The notes beneath the pieces are model-generated. The model did not search any database. It had not been told where the DNA came from and was given only the letters and a program-made list of their open reading frames with translations. DNA of 44,443 nt from the NCBI GenBank assembly GCA_937928005.1, contig CALFVD010000027.1, forward strand, positions 1 through 44,443, written 5' to 3'. The translations under genes and the position numbers were made by a program. Position 1 is the stretch's first letter; every line of letters begins with the position of its first letter. Source of the stretch: an uncultured Neomegalonema sp. (GTDB lineage Bacteria; Pseudomonadota; Alphaproteobacteria; Rhodobacterales; Rhodobacteraceae). Below, piece by piece: positions 39,981-44,443 of the stretch.

Positions 39981-40045
39981 TATCGGGAGCCGGATTCAGT
40001 ATTCGGTTTCCCGTGTTCCCGCCGCGAGGTTTTGCGCGGTAGCTC

Positions 40046-40072
40046 ATCCATCGCTTCGATGGGGCGATGGAT
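40046..40072 (+). promoter_or_regulatory. hairpin in the pufB leader
   Basis: ATCCATCGC (40046-40054) pairs perfectly with GCGATGGAT (40064-40072), 20 bases before the pufB ATG and just ahead of its CCGGAGG ribosome binding site. It may protect the 5' end or control initiation. Confidence 0.6.
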
Positions 40073-40092
40073 TCAATCCGGAGGTCATAACA

Positions 40093-40239
40093 ATGGCTGA
40101 AGACAATCAGTCCTGGACGGGTCTGACCGAGGACGAGGCCAAGGAACTGCATGAAGTTTATGTCAGCGGTGCCGTCCTCTTCACGGGCGTAGCGATCGTT
40201 GCGCATTTTCTCGTCATGGTCTGGCGCCCGTGGTTCTAA
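40093..40239 (+). CDS. pufB: light-harvesting LH1 beta subunit
   Basis: A 48-residue single-span antenna polypeptide: acidic cytoplasmic head ([22 protein letters not shown]), one helix, and the bacteriochlorophyll-binding His38 in [15 protein letters not shown], with a typical WRPWF end and a second His at 20. CCGGAGG precedes the ATG. It pairs with the alpha subunit 15 bases downstream to form the ring around the reaction centre. Confidence 0.96.
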   Translation: MAEDNQSWTGLTEDEAKELHEVYVSGAVLFTGVAIVAHFLVMVWRPWF

Positions 40240-40254
40240 CGAGGAGAAAGAAAC

Positions 40255-40422
40255 ATGCTTAGCAAGTTCTATAAAATTTGGCTCGTCTTCGATCCTCGCC
40301 GTGTCTTTGTCGCGCAGGCCGTTTTCCTGTTCGCATTGGCCGTGATGATCCACCTCGTTCTGCTCAGCACGGACCACTACAACTGGTTCGATATTGCTGC
40401 TCAGAAGGCCGCTGGAGGCTGA
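40255..40422 (+). CDS. pufA: light-harvesting LH1 alpha subunit
   Basis: A 55-residue single-span polypeptide: [20 protein letters not shown], then the helix with bacteriochlorophyll ligand His33 ([18 protein letters not shown]), ending QKAAGG. GAGGAG precedes the ATG. A strong hairpin 48 bases past the stop separates it from pufL and probably helps to keep pufBA mRNA more abundant than pufLM mRNA. Confidence 0.96.
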   Translation: MLSKFYKIWLVFDPRRVFVAQAVFLFALAVMIHLVLLSTDHYNWFDIAAQKAAGG

Positions 40423-40470
40423 TGCCTATCTAGCACCGGCTGCGGCGTATTTGTCGTGGCTGAAAAGACA

Positions 40471-40499
40471 GTATTGGGCGGGGTTTCTTCGCCCAATAC
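40471..40499 (+). promoter_or_regulatory. pufA-pufL intercistronic hairpin
   Basis: GTATTGGGCG (40471-40480) pairs perfectly with CGCCCAATAC (40490-40499) around a 9-base loop. No U-tract, so not a full terminator. The position matches the known Rhodobacter puf hairpin that blocks 3'-5' decay and gives high LH1 to reaction-centre ratios. Confidence 0.8.
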
Positions 40500-40582
40500 A
40501 AAGCTGAAAACACTGAATTTGAGTGCTGACCGGTTGGCGCAGAGCGCGCGGACGGTTGCAGACTTCCGACGGAGGCATCCAC

Positions 40583-41413
40583 ATGGCAATGCTCAGTTTC
40601 GAGAAAAAGTATCGTGTCCGGGGCGGGACGTTGATCGGCGGTGACCTCTTCGATTTCTGGGTCGGGCCATTCTACGTCGGGTTCTTCGGCATCACGACGA
40701 TCTTCTTCGCCGCACTTGGTACGGCGCTTCTACTCTACGGTGCGGCTTTGGGGCCGACATGGAATCCGTGGACGATCAATATCGCCCCGCCCGATATCAG
40801 CTACGGCCTTGGCTTTGCGCCGTTGAAGGAAGGTGGGATCTGGCAGATCGTGACGATCTGCGCCATCGGAGCCTTTTGTTCATGGGCGCTGCGCATGGTC
40901 GAGATATCGCGCAAGCTCGGCATGGGCTTCCACGTCCCCGTCGCCTTTTCCTTCGCGATCCTCGCCTATGTTACGCTGGTGGTGATCCGCCCCGTCCTGA
41001 TGGGCGCATGGGGGCATGGCTTTCCGTATGGTATCTTCAGCCACCTCGATTGGGTGTCGAATGTCGGGTACCAATACCTGCACTTCCACTACAACCCGGC
41101 GCATATGCTGGCGGTGACATTCTTCTTCACGAACTGTCTCGCGCTGGCGCTGCACGGCTCGCTGATCCTATCGGCGGTCAATCCGCAAAAGGGTCAGGAC
41201 GTGCGCTTCCCGGAGCATGAGGACACGTTCTTCCGTGACTTCATCGGCTATTCCATTGGCACCTTGGGCATTCACCGCCTCGGCCTGTTCCTTGCGGTCA
41301 GCGCGGCGTTCTGGAGCGCGGTCTGTATCGTGATCAGTGGCCCGTTTTGGACGCTCGGATGGCCCGAATGGTGGAACTGGTGGCTCGAACTGCCGATCTG
41401 GTACTGGCGCTGA
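40583..41413 (+). CDS. pufL: photosynthetic reaction centre L subunit
   Basis: A 276-residue five-helix membrane protein. It begins [34 protein letters not shown] and the later [20 protein letters not shown] carry His ligands for the special-pair and accessory bacteriochlorophylls. [13 protein letters not shown] supplies quinone-side residues. GGAGG lies before the ATG. The in-frame reading upstream belongs to the leader. 16 bases separate it from pufM. Confidence 0.98.
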   Translation: MAMLSFEKKYRVRGGTLIGGDLFDFWVGPFYVGFFGITTIFFAALGTALLLYGAALGPTWNPWTINIAPPDISYGLGFAPLKEGGIWQIVTICAIGAFCSWALRMVEISRKLGMGFHVPVAFSFAILAYVTLVVIRPVLMGAWGHGFPYGIFSHLDWVSNVGYQYLHFHYNPAHMLAVTFFFTNCLALALHGSLILSAVNPQKGQDVRFPEHEDTFFRDFIGYSIGTLGIHRLGLFLAVSAAFWSAVCIVISGPFWTLGWPEWWNWWLELPIWYWR

Positions 41414-41429
41414 GAGGGGATGAGAAACA

Positions 41430-42410
41430 ATGTCTGTTGAATATCAAAACATCTTTACTCAGGTGCAGGTACGCGGGCCGGTCGAGGCTGGCCTTCCCGC
41501 CGACACGCTGGTTCCCGAAATATGGGAGCGCGGCAAGGGTGGCTTCTTCAGCTACTGGGTCGGCAAGCTGGGCAACGCACAGATTGGGCCGTTCTACCTC
41601 GGTACGCTCGGTGTTATCTCGATTGTGTTCGGCACCCTCGCCTTCAACATCATCGGCTTCAACTACCTCTCGCAGGTGGACTGGCATATCGGTGAGTTCA
41701 TCCGTCAGCTTTTCTGGCTGTCGCTAGACCCGCCTGCACCAGAATACGGTCTGAGCCTGTTCGTTCCGCTGGGCGAGGGTGGCTGGTGGCTCATCTCCTC
41801 AATGTGCCTGCTGATCGCCGTATTGTTCTGGTGGGTGCGTTGTTATAGCCGCGCAGTGCAGCTTGGGATGGGAACCCATGTTGCGTGGGCCTTTGCTTCG
41901 GCAATCTGGTTGTTCCTCGTACTGGGCCTCATCCGCCCAATATTGATGGGATCGTGGTCGGAGGCCGTGCCCTACGGCATCTTCAGCCACCTAGACTGGA
42001 CCGCAGCGTTCTCCATTCGCTACGGCAACCTGTTCTACAACCCGTTCCACGCTCTCTCCATCGCTTTCCTCTACGGTTCGGCGGTTCTGTTCGCCATGCA
42101 CGGCGCGACCATCCTCGCCGTCAGCCGCTATGGTGGCGACCGCGAGATTGACCAGATTTTCGACCGGGGTACAGCTTCGGAACGTGCGGGCCTGTTCTGG
42201 CGCTGGGTCATGGGCTTCAACGCTTCGATGGAATCCATTCACCGCTGGGCATGGTGGTTCGCGGTCCTGACTACCCTGACGGGCGGTATCGGTATCCTAC
42301 TGACCGGTACGGTCGTGGATAACTGGTTCCTCTGGGCGCAGAAACACGATTTCGCCCCCGAATATCCGGCAACCTACACCCCGGCGGTCGATCCGAGCAT
42401 TGGAGGATAA
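41430..42410 (+). CDS. pufM: photosynthetic reaction centre M subunit
   Basis: A 326-residue five-helix protein, partner of Puf[39 protein letters not shown] with FNPFHA-type residues ([12 protein letters not shown]), and the [19 protein letters not shown] end are typical. It binds half the pigments and the primary quinone and lies in the inner membrane. GAGAGGGGATGAG precedes the ATG. pufC starts four bases after its stop region (stop at 42408-42410, pufC ATG at 42415). Confidence 0.98.
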   Translation: MSVEYQNIFTQVQVRGPVEAGLPADTLVPEIWERGKGGFFSYWVGKLGNAQIGPFYLGTLGVISIVFGTLAFNIIGFNYLSQVDWHIGEFIRQLFWLSLDPPAPEYGLSLFVPLGEGGWWLISSMCLLIAVLFWWVRCYSRAVQLGMGTHVAWAFASAIWLFLVLGLIRPILMGSWSEAVPYGIFSHLDWTAAFSIRYGNLFYNPFHALSIAFLYGSAVLFAMHGATILAVSRYGGDREIDQIFDRGTASERAGLFWRWVMGFNASMESIHRWAWWFAVLTTLTGGIGILLTGTVVDNWFLWAQKHDFAPEYPATYTPAVDPSIGG

Positions 42411-42414
42411 CGGC

Positions 42415-43620
42415 ATGAGAAGAAACGAAGACGATCTCAAGGCCCAGTTCCGCGACAATGTCATCGTCGCTGGCTCGGTGCTAACCGTCATGGGGGCGCT
42501 GGTGGTCGGGACGTGGCTGCTGTTCATCCGTACCCCTGTCGAGGTGGACCAACTCGGCTATCGCGGTGTCGCGATGGAGCAGGTCGAGTTCGCCGATGAT
42601 AAGCTGACCAAGGTGGCGATGAACGTCGCCCCTGAAGAGGTCTATGAACTGGAACCCGATGATGGCAGCGAAGAACGGGCGGGTGAGATTTACGAAAACG
42701 TTCAGGTTCTCGGCCACCTGTCGGACGAAAACTTCACCCGCTTTATGGCCCAGATCACCGAATGGGTCTCGCCGGAGGCTGGTTGTGGATACTGCCACAA
42801 CAATGCCGATGGTGAGGTCGAGAACTACGCAAGCGACAATAACTACGCCAAGGTCGTTTCGCGCCGCATGATCCAGATGACGATGGATATCAACGCGAAT
42901 TACGATGCCCACGTCAATTCCATCGCGGCGGAGGGGACTGAGGCCACCGCAACCCGCGTGGCGCAGGATGACTCGATTGCCGGGGTGAACTGCTACACCT
43001 GTCACCGGGGCAAAAACGTGCCGGAATACCTGTGGTTCAAGGATGCGGAGACGGAAGCCGAAGCCCTCGATAAGCCGTTCATGGGCGCACGTAACGGTCA
43101 GAACCTCGCCGTCGAGGCGAACGGGTACACCGACCTGAACGTCGACCCATTCTCCGCTTATATCCTGCGCGATGAACCGGCGCGCGTGGTCTATGACAAG
43201 CCCATCGGCGACGATAACGAGAGCCTGATCATGCGGACGGAGCATACCTATAGCTTCATGATCCACATGTCGAAAGCACTCGGCGTGAACTGTGCCTATT
43301 GCCACAACACCCGTGCCTTCACCGATTGGTCGCAAAGCCCGGCACAGCGCACAACGGCATGGTACGGCATCCAGATGAGCCGCCACCTCAATGCCAAATA
43401 CCTCGACCCGTTGCAGCCGGTCTATCCTGAGCATCGCTTGGGCGAGATAGGCGATGCGCCGAAGGCGAATTGTGCGACCTGTCACCAGGGCAATTACAAG
43501 CCGCTGAATGGGGCCGACATGCTTTCCGCCTATCCAAGCCTCGCGGCTCCCGGCCCGGCGGATCAGCAAGACCCGGCGCTCTCGCCTGAAGAGGTCGAAG
43601 CCAAGCTCAACGCAAACTGA
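42415..43620 (+). CDS. pufC: reaction-centre tetraheme cytochrome c subunit
   Basis: A 401-residue periplasmic donor to the special pair. Four CXXCH heme motifs are at 124-128 (CGYCH), 193-197 (CYTCH), 293-297 (CAYCH) and 353-357 (CATCH). The N-terminus has one membrane helix (VIVAGSVLTVMGALVVGTWL, ~16-35) and no lipobox cysteine, so it is a membrane-anchored rather than lipoprotein form. GGAGGATAAC precedes the ATG at 42415; an in-frame ATG at 42400 lies inside pufM. No pufX follows: a terminator lies 28 bases after the stop. Confidence 0.97.
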   Translation: MRRNEDDLKAQFRDNVIVAGSVLTVMGALVVGTWLLFIRTPVEVDQLGYRGVAMEQVEFADDKLTKVAMNVAPEEVYELEPDDGSEERAGEIYENVQVLGHLSDENFTRFMAQITEWVSPEAGCGYCHNNADGEVENYASDNNYAKVVSRRMIQMTMDINANYDAHVNSIAAEGTEATATRVAQDDSIAGVNCYTCHRGKNVPEYLWFKDAETEAEALDKPFMGARNGQNLAVEANGYTDLNVDPFSAYILRDEPARVVYDKPIGDDNESLIMRTEHTYSFMIHMSKALGVNCAYCHNTRAFTDWSQSPAQRTTAWYGIQMSRHLNAKYLDPLQPVYPEHRLGEIGDAPKANCATCHQGNYKPLNGADMLSAYPSLAAPGPADQQDPALSPEEVEAKLNAN

Positions 43621-43648
43621 CAGGGGCAGATATTGCCGCTATCATCAG

Positions 43649-43677
43649 GCTCGCCCCCTCATCGGGGCGGGCTTTTT
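43649..43677 (+). terminator. rho-independent terminator closing the puf operon
   Basis: GCTCGCCCC (43649-43657) pairs with GGGGCGGGC (43664-43672), with one T-G pair, followed by TTTTT (43673-43677). It ends the puf transcript ahead of pncA. Confidence 0.92.
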
Positions 43678-43696
43678 GATGTGAAGGGATAATGCC

Positions 43697-44293
43697 ATGA
43701 GCGCCGCGCTTTTGATGATTGATGTCCAGATCGATTTCTGCCCCGGCGGCGCGCTCGCCGTGGCCGATGGTGATGCGGTGGTGCCACGTATCAACGCGAT
43801 GCAGGATGATTTCCCGCTGGTTGTGGCCACGCAGGACTGGCACCCGGCGGGCCATTCTTCCTTTGCAGCCAGTCACCCCGACGCGGAGCCGTTCACGACG
43901 ACCGAAATGCCCTACGGCACACAGATGCTATGGCCAGTGCATTGTGTCCAAGGCAGCGCGGGCGCGGCCTTCCATGCGGATCTGGCGATGGATCGCGCAG
44001 CCCTGATTGTGCGAAAGGGTTGGAACCCGGCCATCGACAGCTATTCGGCGTTTTTCGAGAATGACCGCAGCACGCCTACTGGCTTGACTGGATACCTACG
44101 TGACCGGGGCGTGACGGCCTTGACCATGGCGGGGCTGGCCACCGATTACTGTGTGGCGTATTCGGCGCTCGATGCTCGCCGCCTCGGTTTCGAGGTTACG
44201 CTCGCGCTTGATGCCTGCCGCGCCATCGACATGGGCGGCTCGCTTGATGGGGCAATGGCGCAGATGCGTGAAGCAGGTGTGGCCATCACCTGA
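43697..44293 (+). CDS. pncA: nicotinamidase
   Basis: A 198-residue isochorismatase-fold amidohydrolase. The catalytic triad is Asp9 (MIDVQIDF), Lys107 (VRKGWN) and Cys152 (ATDYCVAY). Metal ligands Asp47, His49 and His53 lie in QDWHPAGHSSFA. It turns nicotinamide into nicotinate in NAD salvage. GAAGGGATAATGCC precedes the ATG. It is separated from pufC by a terminator and so has its own promoter. The palindrome B is 42 bases downstream. Confidence 0.95.
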   Translation: MSAALLMIDVQIDFCPGGALAVADGDAVVPRINAMQDDFPLVVATQDWHPAGHSSFAASHPDAEPFTTTEMPYGTQMLWPVHCVQGSAGAAFHADLAMDRAALIVRKGWNPAIDSYSAFFENDRSTPTGLTGYLRDRGVTALTMAGLATDYCVAYSALDARRLGFEVTLALDACRAIDMGGSLDGAMAQMREAGVAIT

Positions 44294-44334
44294 CACCCTC
44301 TACCCAACGGCATCAAAACCACCAGACATCTTCG

Positions 44335-44375
44335 TATCTATCTATGGAATATGTCACATAACCCATAGATAGATA
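44335..44375. repeat. AT-rich palindrome, copy B (after pncA)
   Basis: TATCTATCTATGG (44335-44347) pairs perfectly over 13 bases with CCATAGATAGATA (44363-44375). The loop contains TATGTCACATA, itself a small palindrome. Related to copy A at 29956; the flank CTACCCAAC (44300-44308) also recurs near copy A at almost the same spacing. No U-tract follows, so it is not a standard terminator. Confidence 0.75.
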
Positions 44376-44443
44376 GCAGAACTGCTAATCTATCCGTGTG
44401 ATTGCGCTTGCGCGGCGGGCGGGTCGCGCACAGGATAGGCGAT

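Noticed and set aside
42481-43569. 362-codon open frame antisense to pufC
   Set aside because: pufC with four heme motifs explains this region; the antisense protein is low in recognisable structure.

Overview
The window comes from an alphaproteobacterium that makes bacteriochlorophyll a. The gene content and order point to Rhodobacterales, probably an aerobic anoxygenic phototroph of the Roseobacter/Rhodobacter type. Support for this: a crtC-crtD divergent from crtE-crtF-bchC-bchX-bchY-bchZ-pufQ-pufB-pufA-pufL-pufM-pufC block; a pufQ gene, which is typical of this order; ThyX instead of ThyA; and an rpmH-rnpA-yidD-yidC-engB-argB block. The species cannot be named from the sequence alone. || Layout. 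1-5434: the 3' end of rpoB, then a small two-gene DUF4160/DUF2442 module wedged between rpoB and rpoC, then rpoC with a strong terminator. 5600-6898: a secreted trypsin-like protease with a Tyr/Pro-rich tail, convergent with and overlapping argB. 6861-11942 (minus strand): housekeeping genes rpmH, rnpA, yidD, yidC, engB, a glycosyltransferase and argB. 12149-14899 (plus strand): a small secreted protein, a thiopurine methyltransferase-like enzyme, a 57-bp tandem repeat in the hemF leader, hemF, and a Cys-rich secreted protein. 15066-21413 (minus strand): a tightly overlapping catabolic operon (DapA-family lyase, aldehyde dehydrogenase, MttB-family methyltransferase, FAD oxidoreductase) preceded by its LysR regulator. 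21601-26051 (minus strand): a TAXI-type TRAP transporter with fused permease and a universal stress protein. 26161-29617: thyX, a glyoxalase-like protein, a PQQ-type sugar dehydrogenase and a small periplasmic protein. 30037-43677: photosynthesis genes. 43697-44293: pncA. || How the genes work together. crtE supplies GGPP. crtC, crtD and crtF carry out the late hydroxylation, desaturation and methylation steps of the spheroidene branch. bchXYZ and bchC reduce and remodel chlorin to bacteriochlorophyllide. The puf genes encode LH1 and the reaction centre with a tetraheme cytochrome donor. hemF upstream feeds the shared porphyrin pathway. Two exact TGT-N12-ACA motifs (the PpsR/CrtJ operator pattern) lie in the crtD/crtE gap and upstream of bchC. 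crtI, crtB, crtA, the bchFNBHLM-puh genes and ppsR itself are not in this window. || Structure not explained by genes: (i) a 94-bp imperfect palindrome present three times in 6.3 kb (21424, 24956, 27628), alignable without gaps and always in the same orientation relative to the gene that follows; (ii) a 57-bp tandem repeat before hemF; (iii) a related AT-rich palindrome at both ends of the crtC-to-pncA block (29956 and 44335); (iv) hairpins at the puf intercistronic junctions. No tRNA, rRNA, CRISPR array or transposase was recognised.
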